Assembly (NCBI GenBank): GCA_004764695.1
Contig: SMSO01000011.1
Coordinates: 67,501 to 125,637, forward strand
DNA length: 58,137 bases
Origin: Schizochytrium sp. TIO01
Lineage: Eukaryota > Sar > Bigyra > Thraustochytrida > Thraustochytriidae
Reading direction: 5' to 3'
Part shown: one piece after another, positions 18,104 to 28,810 of the stretch
Layout of the letters: every line of letters starts with the position of its first letter
Position numbering within the stretch: the stretch's first letter is position 1
Position numbers and translations under genes: made by a program
Notes under the pieces: generated by a model
Databases searched by the model: none
Seen by the model: the letters and a program-made list of their open reading frames with translations, nothing else
Told to the model about the DNA's origin: nothing

Positions 18104-20533
18104 ATGGAGTCGCTCGTGGAATTCCTGGATGACGAGCTCACCCAAGGTTTGTATGAGCGAAGACAAGAAGAGATTGCACGATCAGTAGGGCCCTCGTTGT
18201 ACCTTGATGAATGTGATGCCTTTGTGGCCATGCTACCTCTTCTAGAGCTTCGTGAGGCTCCACAAGCATTGCAACGTATCCAGGTCTTAGAAGCTCGAAC
18301 TCCGCACGCCAAGGCCCGATACGAAGCATCTGTAGGGAAGGTTCTTGTAGTTTTGGCAGAGCTTCTAAGCGGGCGCAAAGACATTGCTACAGCTAGTGCA
18401 CAAGTCCTTACCCGCTTTGCGCAGCAGGACGATGGTTGGGTGGGAGCTCTTTTTACAAGGTATGATGCCATGAATCTCGTCAATTCAGCTGTAGCTCATG
18501 TAGTAAACAATATCAAAAGCAACGACGTAGATGGAGACGGGAGAATAAGCTCTGCGGAATATGAAAGAGCCCGTGCGTCATCCAATGCTGCTTGCGATGT
18601 AGTTGCTCTAATGGAACTGGTCCAGGTGCTTGCAATTCACCGGGAGAACGCTCTAAGCCTTACTCGAGCGAATGTGCCAAACTTACTCGTTGAAGTAGTC
18701 TCTCGCGTTGTTGACTTTCGCAAGGATGAAATACGATTTATGGTTCAAATTCTCTGGAGTGTACTTGAGCATTCCTCTGAAAGACTCGACGGATGTGTGG
18801 CTGGAACACGAATGCAGCTCTTGGACAAGTTCCGCCATGCAAACGCTTTGTGTCGCCTTGGGAATCTTAGTGCTATCAGCATGTTATGTTCATTACTTGA
18901 ACGAATGTTGCTGGAAGGTCATAGACTTGACGATAAGAGACTTCGCAATGAGGTTCTTATCATTGCAACACAATTGGCGTCTCGTGCCCCAAATCGTGCA
19001 TTGTTTAAGTCTTCTGGGTTGTTATCTCTTGTACTGTTATATGCTTCCGCAGCAGAAAATGAGCTTCCTACAGGTTGCGATACCAGGCATTTTGCAACCG
19101 CAGATCCTCTGGACATGGAGTTTAAGCTTCTTACTTGGTATGCTGTGCGCTATTTGGCCAACTCGGACGAGTGCCGCCCCGTAATAAACGAGGCACTTTA
19201 TATGGAAACATTACGGGGCTATATCGTTCCAGACCCATTGCCGCAGCGTATCAAGGGATCCCCGTACTCGCTAAGCCAACGCTGTCTGCTGCGTACGCAT
19301 GCTTTGCGCATTCTCGCATCTTTGGGACCAGTGAAGGAAGACCAGGAGGCTGTTCTTGAGGTTCTTCGCTGCACAGTCTCAAACCAAACTGGTGAGGATA
19401 GAACAAGTGATGGAAAAGCTCAAGAAATCTCACGGGAGAAACTAATTGTAGATTGTCTTCAAATTTTGCTGCACTGCAAAGAGATGCCAGATAATTTGAG
19501 TGTTGTTGCAAATATATTGGTAAGGCTTGTATGTACCTCCAATTCCATGTCAGTTCGTGAAAGTGCCGCGCTAGCTCTAACACGGATGGGTGTAGCTGTC
19601 TCCCAATTCTTGCGTGAGTGTAATGGTATACATGCTGTGAGCAATGTGCTACTCTCTCCGAATCGGAATGATCTTCATCATCAAGAGACTTGTGTAATTG
19701 CTGGCTTAGCGTGTGCTCACGCTTGCATTATTGATGACCCACTCTCAGAGCGTCTCTTCATTGATGATGCTGACGGTATCGAACGTCTGCTGGACCTTAT
19801 TGATGGATCAGTCATTCAGGTTCAGGCTCAAGCACTTGCTCTACTTGCAGATCTTCTTGCTAATAATGCATATGCAGTACCAATTGTTATGCACTACAAG
19901 TCAACTGCAAGTAAAACTGACGCAATTTCATTGATTCTTGATCTTTGGGTTTCTGGGTCTTGTACTGATGCTCTCATTACTGATTTACAGAAGCCTCTTC
20001 AGGAGCCAGGATGCTCACAGCAGGGCTCTTCTGGACCTCGCACTCGCTTACTGCAAGCTCTCCGCGATGCCCAGGCTCTCATGTTAGCCCAAGATCAAAG
20101 GCAAGTGCTTAGTGCCGGAGAAAGTATCGACATCAGGGAGAGGATTTTCGCAATATTTGATAGTCTCACATTGGAGGATTATCCTCAGGTTATCGATGAG
20201 CTTTCCAACCAGCGACGGGTTATTCTTGTTCTTGCACAACAATACAAAGCCTTTAGGGAAGGTGAACAATGGTTCAAACTTCAAGAGAAATTGTCAGAGG
20301 CACGGGTGCGCCCTATCTACTATGACCGTGTTGTCATCGATAAGAAGATCAATGATGCTGTGGAAAGAGCTGATAGTGCGCGAAAAGCTCAGCTACTATA
20401 TTGCGAAGCCGAGGAGAAGCTTCTGGAGAGTCAAGACCGCGAATTTTATAATGGAATCGAAATCAAACAAAGGCAGCGTCTCGCCTTGATGCAGCTCAAA
20501 GCCGCAAGTGCTGGGAAAATGACCAAAAGTTAG
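18104..20533 (+). CDS. CFAP69-like armadillo-repeat flagellar protein
   Basis: 809 residues, one exon, ATG at 18104. It is helical throughout, with ARM-like repeats. Several blocks resemble animal CFAP69 in the same order: a central LRNEVLIIATQLASRAP segment, then EFKLLTWYAVRYLAN, and near the C-terminus a segment starting about IRERIFAIFDSLTLEDYP and continuing through QWFKLQEKL, VRPIYYDR and a long coiled coil. CFAP69 belongs to the ciliary central apparatus and is needed for normal sperm flagella in mammals. Residues 141-152 (DVDGDGRISSAE) form a textbook EF-hand calcium loop, which I do not recall from animal CFAP69. Its presence implies that the organism makes a motile flagellum. The family call rests on remembered similarity, not on a search. 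Confidence 0.75.
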   Translation: MESLVEFLDDELTQGLYERRQEEIARSVGPSLYLDECDAFVAMLPLLELREAPQALQRIQVLEARTPHAKARYEASVGKVLVVLAELLSGRKDIATASAQVLTRFAQQDDGWVGALFTRYDAMNLVNSAVAHVVNNIKSNDVDGDGRISSAEYERARASSNAACDVVALMELVQVLAIHRENALSLTRANVPNLLVEVVSRVVDFRKDEIRFMVQILWSVLEHSSERLDGCVAGTRMQLLDKFRHANALCRLGNLSAISMLCSLLERMLLEGHRLDDKRLRNEVLIIATQLASRAPNRALFKSSGLLSLVLLYASAAENELPTGCDTRHFATADPLDMEFKLLTWYAVRYLANSDECRPVINEALYMETLRGYIVPDPLPQRIKGSPYSLSQRCLLRTHALRILASLGPVKEDQEAVLEVLRCTVSNQTGEDRTSDGKAQEISREKLIVDCLQILLHCKEMPDNLSVVANILVRLVCTSNSMSVRESAALALTRMGVAVSQFLRECNGIHAVSNVLLSPNRNDLHHQETCVIAGLACAHACIIDDPLSERLFIDDADGIERLLDLIDGSVIQVQAQALALLADLLANNAYAVPIVMHYKSTASKTDAISLILDLWVSGSCTDALITDLQKPLQEPGCSQQGSSGPRTRLLQALRDAQALMLAQDQRQVLSAGESIDIRERIFAIFDSLTLEDYPQVIDELSNQRRVILVLAQQYKAFREGEQWFKLQEKLSEARVRPIYYDRVVIDKKINDAVERADSARKAQLLYCEAEEKLLESQDREFYNGIEIKQRQRLALMQLKAASAGKMTKS

Positions 20534-21053
20534 TCACACATGCGAAAAAAAATTATTCATGAAAATGAAAACTGAAGATAGAACCTTGAAGGTAAGGGAC
20601 CAAAACATGGCATTGATCGAGATAAATTTACCATGGGGCAATTGTTGCAAGCATCAAATATAGCAATCAATATATTTGTAAGTTTTTAAAACATTAAATT
20701 TCAAACCTTTATCTAAGTGCATCCTACTTTAAACTTTTTCCCTCTAACAACTTGAAGTAAGAAAGCTAAGAACAGGTTTTGGTAAAAAAGAAAAACACCA
20801 ATGAATAGAAGGAGATAAAAATGATTTCCATTAAAAGAGAGTTGATTTCTAGAACTGGAACTTGATCTTGATACTAAGCTGCCATGGAATTGTCAGGGCG
20901 ATTGTGCTGATACCTATTTGTTTTCTCTACAGAGAAGATGGGGAGCTTCAAACCCCTTTTCTGGAAAAGAAAAAAGAAAAGGAGGATGTGAAACCCATCG
21001 ATATGGGCCTTCTTGCACATCACATCTTCAGGATGATGTATATAAGACTATAT
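20534..21053. other. Convergent intergenic region
   Basis: Between the CFAP69 stop (+) and the CBS stop (-). A/T-rich, presumably the two 3' UTRs. The overlapping plus-strand ORF at 20862-21170 has no domain and is partly antisense to CBS. Confidence 0.6.
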
Positions 21054-22472
21054 CTACTTGCGGTTAGTGATGTACTTGAGAAGATCTACACGAGACACAA
21101 CACCCGTGATGAAAGAACGCTCCTCAGATTTACCTGCAGGGCCGTGCAACGTCTGGGTCTGTACTACTAAAGCAAAGTGATCATTGTTGAAGATATGAGA
21201 TAGGTCGCACAGCTTTGTGGCGTTAGTAACACGTTTGAAATTTTTGTACAACGCCTTTTCGACCTTATCGTCAGAGTTCACCTGGTGGCGGAGGAGCATC
21301 GAGTTCATATTACCGGCAGTAACAACGCCAAGAATGGAACCATTCTCGGCCACAACAGGGAGTTGGTCAAATGCTTTGGACTCTAGAATCTCCACAGCTT
21401 CGCGAACAGTGACGTCTGGAGTAATGGTGCACGGTGTCGATGGTTCGAGCTCAGCTACGGTGTCAAGTGACCACCATTCATTCTGATCCGCCGTATCAGA
21501 TGAAGACATGTATCCATTCTCGATCATCCATCCGTCATCGAGAAATTTAGTCATGTAGTTGCGGACCGAGTCAGGGAGGATGACAACACAGCGCTGGCCT
21601 TCTCCGAGCTGTTTCGCAGCGCGAAGAGCAGCAGCAACGGCAGATCCACACGACCCACCGCAAAGAAGGCCTTCTTCACGAATTAGTCGGCGGGCTGTCA
21701 AGAAGGACTCCTTGTCTTCAGTCTTGATCCACTCATCCACCAAGGATCGGTCCAACACATCTGGGATGAAATCATAACCGATGCCTTCGACCTTGTATGA
21801 CTTAAGCCTATCTTTGTCATTAAGAGAATCCGGCACAGCAAGGATCGAACCTACCGGATCTACACCGACAATCTTGATTCCAGGAATTTTCTCCTTGAGC
21901 TTTCGAGCAATGCCAGTGATGGTACCTCCCGTACCAGCGCTAATGACAGCCATGTCAATTTTGCCACCAGTTTGACGAATAAGCTCCTCAGCAGTACCAT
22001 CATAATGTGCTTGGGGGTTGGAGGGGTTCGCGTATTGATCAAGGATGTGCGAGTTGGGAATTTCTTCGTTGAGCCGGCGAGCTACACTAATATGGGATTC
22101 AGGAGAATCATACGCAGCCTCTGTTGGTGTACGAATGATCTCTGCGCCCAAGGCTCTGAGAACATCGACCTTCTCCTTGCTCATTTTCTCAGGCAACGTA
22201 ATGATCATTTTGTATCCTTTGATCGCCGCTGCTAAAGCGAGGCCAATGCCAGTATTTCCAGAGGTAGGCTCGATCAGAGTGTCGCCTGGCTTAATACGAC
22301 CGCTCTTTTCAGCATCTTCAATCATGCGCAGTCCAATTCGATCCTTAACCGAACCTCCGCTGTTGAAGAACTCGCACTTAGCAAGGAGCTCGCACTTCAG
22401 ACCATCATTTGGGCCTACACGGTTGAGTCGTACCAAAGGAGTCCGGCCAACGTTGTCGAGGATTGTGTTCAT
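21054..22472 (-). CDS. CBS: Cystathionine beta-synthase
   Basis: 472 residues from the first in-frame ATG at 22472; the frame extends 17 codons upstream only to a GTG. It condenses serine with homocysteine to give cystathionine in transsulfuration, using PLP in the cytosol. N-terminal fold-type II PLP domain: [16 protein letters not shown] lysine K43 in [21 protein letters not shown], phosphate-binding [12 protein letters not shown], then GGSCGSA. The C-terminus carries two CBS (Bateman) modules, [20 protein letters not shown] onward and a second ending [15 protein letters not shown], which in some relatives bind S-adenosylmethionine. The haem-binding N-terminal extension of animal enzymes is absent. 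Cysteine synthase is the main alternative, but the tandem CBS modules favour cystathionine beta-synthase. Confidence 0.93.
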   Translation of the reverse strand: MNTILDNVGRTPLVRLNRVGPNDGLKCELLAKCEFFNSGGSVKDRIGLRMIEDAEKSGRIKPGDTLIEPTSGNTGIGLALAAAIKGYKMIITLPEKMSKEKVDVLRALGAEIIRTPTEAAYDSPESHISVARRLNEEIPNSHILDQYANPSNPQAHYDGTAEELIRQTGGKIDMAVISAGTGGTITGIARKLKEKIPGIKIVGVDPVGSILAVPDSLNDKDRLKSYKVEGIGYDFIPDVLDRSLVDEWIKTEDKESFLTARRLIREEGLLCGGSCGSAVAAALRAAKQLGEGQRCVVILPDSVRNYMTKFLDDGWMIENGYMSSSDTADQNEWWSLDTVAELEPSTPCTITPDVTVREAVEILESKAFDQLPVVAENGSILGVVTAGNMNSMLLRHQVNSDDKVEKALYKNFKRVTNATKLCDLSHIFNNDHFALVVQTQTLHGPAGKSEERSFITGVVSRVDLLKYITNRK

Positions 22473-23165
22473 AATCACCTCATCCACGGGCTTGGTCCGT
22501 GCTTCATCATTGCTGTTTACCACGCGTCATGCATCATGCGTCATGCGTCATGTAAAACGAAAACCAATACGAAAATCTCGCGACCATCATGTGCGCATAT
22601 TTTTAATGATTCCCATCAAATCGATCGGCAGCGTCCAATACAATTGTCCCGGGCACACATATGATTTCAATGAGTCATGATTAGTGGTTTTATATGTTTT
22701 TCATGGTTTTGTCCCATCGGGAAGACCATTCCAAGAGTAATCGTTCCGCGTCAGTTTTCTGTTTTGAATATACACTACTGAGATTAATCCCGGCACCCTT
22801 TTCCAATCACATTCTCACCCCTCCTTTCATCTACTTTCCTCGTGATTCTCCTTTTATTTTGTAGGTGCTTTGTGCAAGATCGTCTCCTTCGCCGTGCGCT
22901 GGTTTCATTAATCTCCATCGTCCAGGGTCTCTCCTACGGGCGGTAGCAAGCATCGCTGCGTTCGCTTGCAGTTCCCTACTTACCTCGCCATCGCGCTGTC
23001 TTATCGCGCTCGTTCTTGCTGCCGCCTTGACTTCTATTTCCACCAAGCCTTGCGCCTCGAAACGTTTTGGAATTGAAAGCTGTTTGAATTGGATCCCAAA
23101 ATCCATCCCATTCGAAGAATCTTTTTTCCGTCCGCTTCAACAACAACAAAGAACTACCTACCTAC

Positions 23166-23198
<33 letters not shown>

Positions 23199-23724
23199 AA
23201 GCTACTACTACTATTAAAACTGGAAAAGCTTCATCGACCTTATGAAGATCCCGGGAAGAACTTTTTGGGGCAAGAACTTGAAAAACTCCAGAAAGAGGCT
23301 TTAGGACGAGCGGGTGCCACTTCTCTCGTTGCAATTAAACGTGTGATGCCTTGGTTGTCCTCAGCACTAATCTACGTATATGCAGTAAGCGTCAGCGCGT
23401 GACCTATATACATAATAACATTTGGCTCAATCTTCAAACCTGCGCATGAAATAACAAACAACAACTGCTACTATATACTACCTACCTAGGTTTCTTACTG
23501 ACTAATGCATGAGAAAACTTTCAAAATTAATTAAACTGAATGAAATAAAGGAGAAACGAATTTGAAGAAGCAGAAGAAAGAAGAAAGGAATCGATTTAAA
23601 GAAATCGACTCGAGCTGACTCTGCTGTTTGCACATAGCTTGACTGCACGAGCATCCTTGCAGGTATTACGCCAGTGCATTTCTCTTGCATTGTACTCCTA
23701 TAGCTTCTTTTGTTCATCCCCTCT

Positions 23725-23823
23725 AAACAAACAAACAAACAAACAAACAAACAAACAAACAAACAAACAAACAAACAAACAAACAAACAAACAAACAAAC
23801 GAACAAACAATCAAACAAACAAA
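23725..23823. repeat. (AAAC)n microsatellite
   Basis: About 24 tetranucleotide units with a few substitutions near the right end. A similar array of the complementary strand (TTTG)n lies at 51793-51909. Confidence 0.96.
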
Positions 23824-24271
23824 TTGGTTATAAGATTTTAACCTCCTGCTACTCATTAGATAGGTACTGCTAGGTGTCAGATTCTTCTTGAAAGCGTGGC
23901 GGAATTCTCTTCAATCTTGAAGCCTGATGTTTTTGCTTCATCGGCTTCGACGTTTCGACGTTTCGTTGTTCCGTCGCTTCGTCGCTTCGCTTCTTCCATC
24001 ATCCTTTCGAGTTCTTCCTGTCTCGACCCGGCCTCTTTTGCGTCCCGTCCTTATCACCTGAAGCGCCTTCTGAGAACAACCCTCACCTCCATTGCTAAAG
24101 ACAATTCCTCTCAAACTGTTTGTTTACTTCAACTTTGCAGCACATCTTCTTCTTCAAACGGCCAGAGTGGCCTTCATCACCAAACAAACCCACGTGAAAA
24201 CGTGGTCCCAGGTATCGATGCTCCAATGGGGCTGTGAAAATCTGACTGTCTGCCTCTCGCTGTCCCAAACA

Positions 24272-24388
24272 GAGACAGAGTCAGAGTTAGAGTCAGAGTC
24301 AGAGACAGAGTCAGAGACAGAGATAGAGAAAGAGTCAGAGACAGTGACAGAGACAGAGACAGTGACAGAGACAGAGACAGAGACAGAC
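24272..24388. repeat. AGAGAC/AGTCAG purine-rich array
   Basis: Imperfect 6-bp units, mostly AGAGAC and AGAGTC, giving a strongly purine-biased plus strand. Confidence 0.9.
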
Positions 24389-25444
24389 CTCACTGTTGTG
24401 TGTGATGTATCCGGTACCTCTCCAGCTGCTAAGTAGTTCCAGTACAAAAGAAGATACAAATACACATGTACGATACTACTTCGGGTTGCGCAGACTACCC
24501 AGGTACTAGTGCCTGCTAGAGAGAATTATGAGACAAAAAGACACTGGCATAACGTTGAACCAATCCTTCTTTCTTGTACTAATGTGAGAGAAGAGGCGAA
24601 AGAGGCAGCTTCTACCTACTTCCCCATCTAGTACCTGGGTAGGTGGTGAATCATCTCATCTGTTTTTGTGCCTCTCATCATTAATTAATTAAGTAGGAGG
24701 CATCGAGGCTGAAATAAAACGTTGAAGAGTAGGTACTAGGCTCAAGGTCGCTGTATCGCGTGCATTGTAATGGATCGGAAAATTCGACTGGTCAATGCTG
24801 AAAATAAAACATATGTGTATGATGACATGATAGCCTCGTGATTGGTGTAGTCCTGCAAGATCGAATCCAACATGGGGTGTAACACTTCACATTCACCATT
24901 GTGGACTATAGAGGTTTAGCATCATGGTGGGTCCTAGTATGCAACTCAACTGGTTGAGGTGGTTGTTTTCTGCATTTCCAAGTACGTTAGAATTCCAGCA
25001 GTCCGATTTGTGATCATATAAAGTGCTACTCATGTATCTGCCAAATTTATGAGAAGCTGAAGGTTATCCAGTGACCTAAATAGAATCGACTCGTAACACT
25101 TCGATTTTCTTACGTCGTTATCACATAGGTCTAAAAGAGTAAGTTTGTCCACACACAAGGAACAGTCTGTGTACCTGTATGAAATAAATATCCTAGAACA
25201 CGGCTTTGGGCAAATAAACAAAAAAGAAATATGAGTGCGAGGAAATAAAAGGCACACAGTATAATCATGTGCAAATCTACCATGTAATCAAAATCATCAC
25301 TGCTTGGTTGCTCGTGATTCCGTAAAAGACAGATAATCTTGGAATACAATCAGAGACGTTAACTTTATGTTCTGTCTAGGTTGGTACACCAATGCAAGAG
25401 TTTGCGTGCGTATTCGCTAGTATCTTGCATGCTACGCTTTAAAT

Positions 25445-25660
25445 TTGCAGCGGCAACAAAGACAGTGGGGCTCCGAAGCTCAGTCAATTCAAACTGTAAA
25501 GAGTTTGAGAGGTGAGGAAGAAAGGTTATGCCAGAGACACGAACAGTGGTGCCTATACAAATTGATTCCTAGCTTGCCACCCGAGCTTGAGGATTATTTG
25601 GGACTTCCTTCAATGACTAGCAACTCTCCATCATATGACGACGGTCTTGTTTTGACTTAA
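25445..25660 (+). other. Open frame of uncertain status, possible terminal exon
   Basis: The open region is preceded by ATTTGCAG, a plausible splice acceptor, at 25452. It encodes about 70 residues ending LPPELEDYLGLPSMTSNSPSYDDGLVLT. Composition looks protein-like, but no ATG, domain or upstream exon could be found. It could be the last exon of an unseen gene or a relic. Confidence 0.25.
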
Positions 25661-25977
25661 GTTCAAACCTTCAACAAAGAGGATTTCAAGAGTGGTTTCT
25701 GGCAATGACTTCTGAGTGTGGGGAGTGGTGCACTGTCAAGGAAGTACTTCGCACCCCATGATGCTTTGTGGGTGGGTACCTAGGTACAACAAGAAAATAG
25801 CAAGAAGAAATGAAGAATCCAAAGAAAAATTAAAAGATAGAAGTTTTCATCGTAGTAAAGTCTGCTACTGCCACTATTCTGAGAGAGATAGATATATAGA
25901 GAGAGGGACCCTGGCTAGCCGGTGTAGTACATTCAATCATTCATGTGCAAAGTTGCACTGGAGAAATTGTTCTCAAC

Positions 25978-27543
25978 TTAAGAAGCGACGGAGTCAATGT
26001 CTTCAAAGTTCTCCTCGTCCTCAGGGTTATCCTGCATAGCGAAAGCCACAAAGTTGGGGGAGTGGCAGTGGTACAAGTTGTTGGTGAATTTGAGCTTTCC
26101 ATCCGAAAGGTTGAAGCGGAAGACAGCGAGGGAATCACTGTCCTGGTTGGCAACAATAAGATACTGACCGGTAGGATCGTATTGGTAGTGACGCGGGGTC
26201 TCACCACGGGTGTGGAAAAATCCAACGAGACTGAGCTTACCGCCCTGCTTCGGGTTCACGCGGAATACAGCAAGACTGTTGTGGCCACGGTTCGAGACAA
26301 TGACATAGAGACCCGAAGGGTGGATGGCAATGCGGCCACACGTGTTGAGGCTCTTGGGGAATGCCTCCGGAATAGTTGCAATTTTGTGGTATGGTGTGAG
26401 TGTCGAGTGGAAGCCCTGTCCCACGACATCCTCGCCAGACTGGAGCGCAGCAATGCGACCTAGCTTCTCGCGATCAACACGGAAGACCGCAACCTCGGAG
26501 CCAATTTCGTTGATCACATAGCACACGGGCAAAGTCGGGTGGAACTCAATGTAGCGAGGTCCATGGGCACGGCCTGCAGCACCAACGCGGATATCTGAAA
26601 GCCATGTTAGCTCACCAGTGTCACGGTTGAAATGAAGTTCGTGGATGGTATCAGTACCGAGATCGGGCACATAGGCTACGCATCCGTAAAATGGCTCGAG
26701 CACAACAGCGTGCGTGTGCGGGTCTTTCTGACGTTCACGCTGCGCGGCCTCGTCATTCAGGGAGTGGTTAACATGCTTGGTGTGAGACACGTTCATGACA
26801 TCGGCGCCTGCAGCAGCGGGACCCTTGGGGTGGTAGATGCTGCATGCCTTCTCGAGCGCTCCGGTCTCTTGATTGATGGGCATGGACACAACCTGGGAGC
26901 TCCAGTAGTTGACCACAAGCATGAAGCGTTGCGCCTTGTCGATGGTAAGATAGCACGTGGAGCGACCTTGCGCATCCACATCGCCAAGCTTGGTCATGCG
27001 ACCTGTGGTTGGGTTCACGTAGTAAGAGACGACGCGACCATTCTCGGAGAGACTCTCAGTGCAAGAGTACATGACGTTGCGGGCAGGGTGCATACGAGTA
27101 AATGCAGGGTTCTTGTTGCCAGACTCGACACTGAGAAGAGTCATACTGCCATCCTGCACGTCAAGACGGTAGGTACGGAGCGTGTAAATTGCCTCGGTAC
27201 CGCGGGGGCCATGAGCAAGGTCTCCGAAATCATTGTACGATGCCACAATGACCAATGGGTTCACATCCGAGAGTGCGGGGGGACGACGAATTGGCTGCTT
27301 GGCAAGAACTGCCTCGAGATCCTCCCACGTTTGGGCTGTAGGGTTTTCTACAACGCTCATTTTCTTCTTGGGTCTCAACCAAGGCAATTTCGCGAGGTCT
27401 CTTGCGTTTGGGTTTTGGTTGCTTTTCGACTCCTCCGTTTGGTGTAAGTCTTGTTCTGTATTATTGCTTTGCCGCTGCTCCTCGAGTTGCGGGTTTGCTA
27501 CACTCGCCGCGCTTGCAATTCCATTTGCTGTTGACATTTTCAT
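25978..27543 (-). CDS. Lactonase-family seven-bladed beta-propeller (6-phosphogluconolactonase YbhE type)
   Basis: 521 residues from ATG at 27543. The first 60 or so residues are polar and low-complexity (QRQSNNTEQDLHQTEESKSN) with no clear targeting signal. The remainder matches the Lactonase propeller: SGNKNPAFTRMHPARNVMYS, a DPHTHAVVLEP motif, AAGRAHGPRYIEFHPTLPVCYVIN, the CGRIAIHPSGLYVIVSNRGHNS block, then GETPRHYQYDPTGQYLIVANQDSDS. Repeating blades end in 'V.NRGH.S.AVFR' and 'ANQDSDSLAVFRF' strands. Bacterial relatives hydrolyse 6-phosphogluconolactone in the oxidative pentose-phosphate pathway; other members of the fold act on different lactones, so the substrate is inferred. It is longer than bacterial enzymes (about 330-390 aa), owing to the N-terminal extension and insertions. 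Confidence 0.87.
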   Translation of the reverse strand: MKMSTANGIASAASVANPQLEEQRQSNNTEQDLHQTEESKSNQNPNARDLAKLPWLRPKKKMSVVENPTAQTWEDLEAVLAKQPIRRPPALSDVNPLVIVASYNDFGDLAHGPRGTEAIYTLRTYRLDVQDGSMTLLSVESGNKNPAFTRMHPARNVMYSCTESLSENGRVVSYYVNPTTGRMTKLGDVDAQGRSTCYLTIDKAQRFMLVVNYWSSQVVSMPINQETGALEKACSIYHPKGPAAAGADVMNVSHTKHVNHSLNDEAAQRERQKDPHTHAVVLEPFYGCVAYVPDLGTDTIHELHFNRDTGELTWLSDIRVGAAGRAHGPRYIEFHPTLPVCYVINEIGSEVAVFRVDREKLGRIAALQSGEDVVGQGFHSTLTPYHKIATIPEAFPKSLNTCGRIAIHPSGLYVIVSNRGHNSLAVFRVNPKQGGKLSLVGFFHTRGETPRHYQYDPTGQYLIVANQDSDSLAVFRFNLSDGKLKFTNNLYHCHSPNFVAFAMQDNPEDEENFEDIDSVAS

Positions 27544-28325
27544 GCCTGTTGAGTGCTAGATAAACAATACCTAATAGTAGTCGTAAAAAGTTCTAGGCGG
27601 TGGATGATCTTGGACAGTGATCGAACTATCAATCGACAAATTCAGCCCTGCTCCCAACTCCTCCCGACAACTTGCAGCAGGAGGACTTCAATGAACTACT
27701 ACTAAGTGGTGGCTAGGTTCCTCCTACCTAGTACAGGAACTTCGAAGCAACAAATAAGATAGGACTGCTTGTTCTCTTTCAGACCAGCCGCTTCAAGTTC
27801 CCTCCTATCTACCTCCTTCTGCTACCTAGATACTTCCGTCGCTCACTTCGCTTTGCTTTTCTTTTTATTACGGTGTACACAAAATAATAAAAAGAAAGCA
27901 ACCAACTAACTAACTAGCTAGCTACCTAACTAACTAACCAACCAACCAACTAACAAGTCAGCTAGCTAGCTAGCTACCTAGGAGTGCCAGTGGTGGACAA
28001 CAGCCCTTCCGTCTCCTCTGGGCCCTCGCACTCTCAAAGTCAGATCAATCGCTTTCCAGCAAAGACCTGAGCAGACCAGACAAGACAGACTTGTCACAAG
28101 GCCAGCGACCTCGCCGCGTGCTTGCCTCTGCTGGCAAACTTGGCAAGTACTTACTGGCTGTCGCTACCTGCTCTCGTCTACACTCTCAGGTCCAAACGCA
28201 GCCAACTTGCGACTTGGCCGTCCTTCCTCCCTTGCGAAGGTCTCTTTCTCCTCGCCTCCGCCTCTGTCTGAATCGCAGTCCAAGGCTAGCGCACTCCTAG
28301 CTATAGATAGCGCACTCCTAGCTGA

Positions 28326-28810
28326 CTATAGAGTGAGTGATGAGCAGAACAACAGCAGAGACCGTCGAAGAGTTCTTTTGCTTGCTTTGTGCTTGCACGC
28401 GAAGGTTTCCCTCCGATGCCCGTGCCCAAGGATGCAAATGAGAGTGGCTTGCTCCAGACCGTGACCAGCTAGCTCTGTGCAGACCGTCTTCCCTTCCAGG
28501 TGGTGGGTACTGTCGCTCCTTTGTCGCAGTTCTTGCTGTGGCTCTTGGAGCTGCTGCCTTTGTTGCTGCTGCTGATGTTGTTGCTGCTGCTGTTGAGAAG
28601 TTGGCGAGGTCTGGTTGCTGCTGCCGTGCACTCGATAGAGATGTCCGGAGAGGATTGAAGAAAACGCAGCCAGGCCAAGGTCAAAAGTTGTGACCCACCT
28701 CCAGTCGAGTTCGACGGGATCTTCGCCGGTCTCAACCTTGCTCTGCACGACCTCTTCGGGTACCAACCGGGGGCGCACCGTCTGTTTCTCAAGCTCCTGC
28801 TCTTCAACCT
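28326..28810 (-). other. Gln-rich open frame, possible exon
   Basis: On the minus strand an acceptor-like ATTTATCTGTCAG precedes a frame starting VEEQELEKQTVRPRLVPEE, passing through DPVELDWRWVTTFDLGL and then a run of glutamines. The first 75 residues look protein-like. There is no ATG and no identified partner exon, and the tail is low-complexity. Reported only as a candidate exon. Confidence 0.22.

Larger units (their letters stand above)
22473..25444. other. Non-coding region with microsatellites
   Basis: No convincing gene. Contents: short direct repeats of the CATGCGTCATG kind just upstream of CBS (22520-22555), a (CTA)n run at 23168-23198, a long (AAAC)n run at 23725-23823 and an AGAGACAGAGTCAG-type array at 24272-24388. 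Long ORFs crossing these repeats are products of the repeats. Confidence 0.65.

Noticed and set aside
23502-24465. ORFs made of repeated Gln/Thr/Asn/Lys, Val/Cys/Leu/Phe or Ser/Val
   Set aside because: They are translations of the (AAAC)n and AGAGAC microsatellites.
26632-27447. 271-codon plus-strand ORF opposite the lactonase gene
   Set aside because: Shadow of the minus-strand beta-propeller; no domain of its own.
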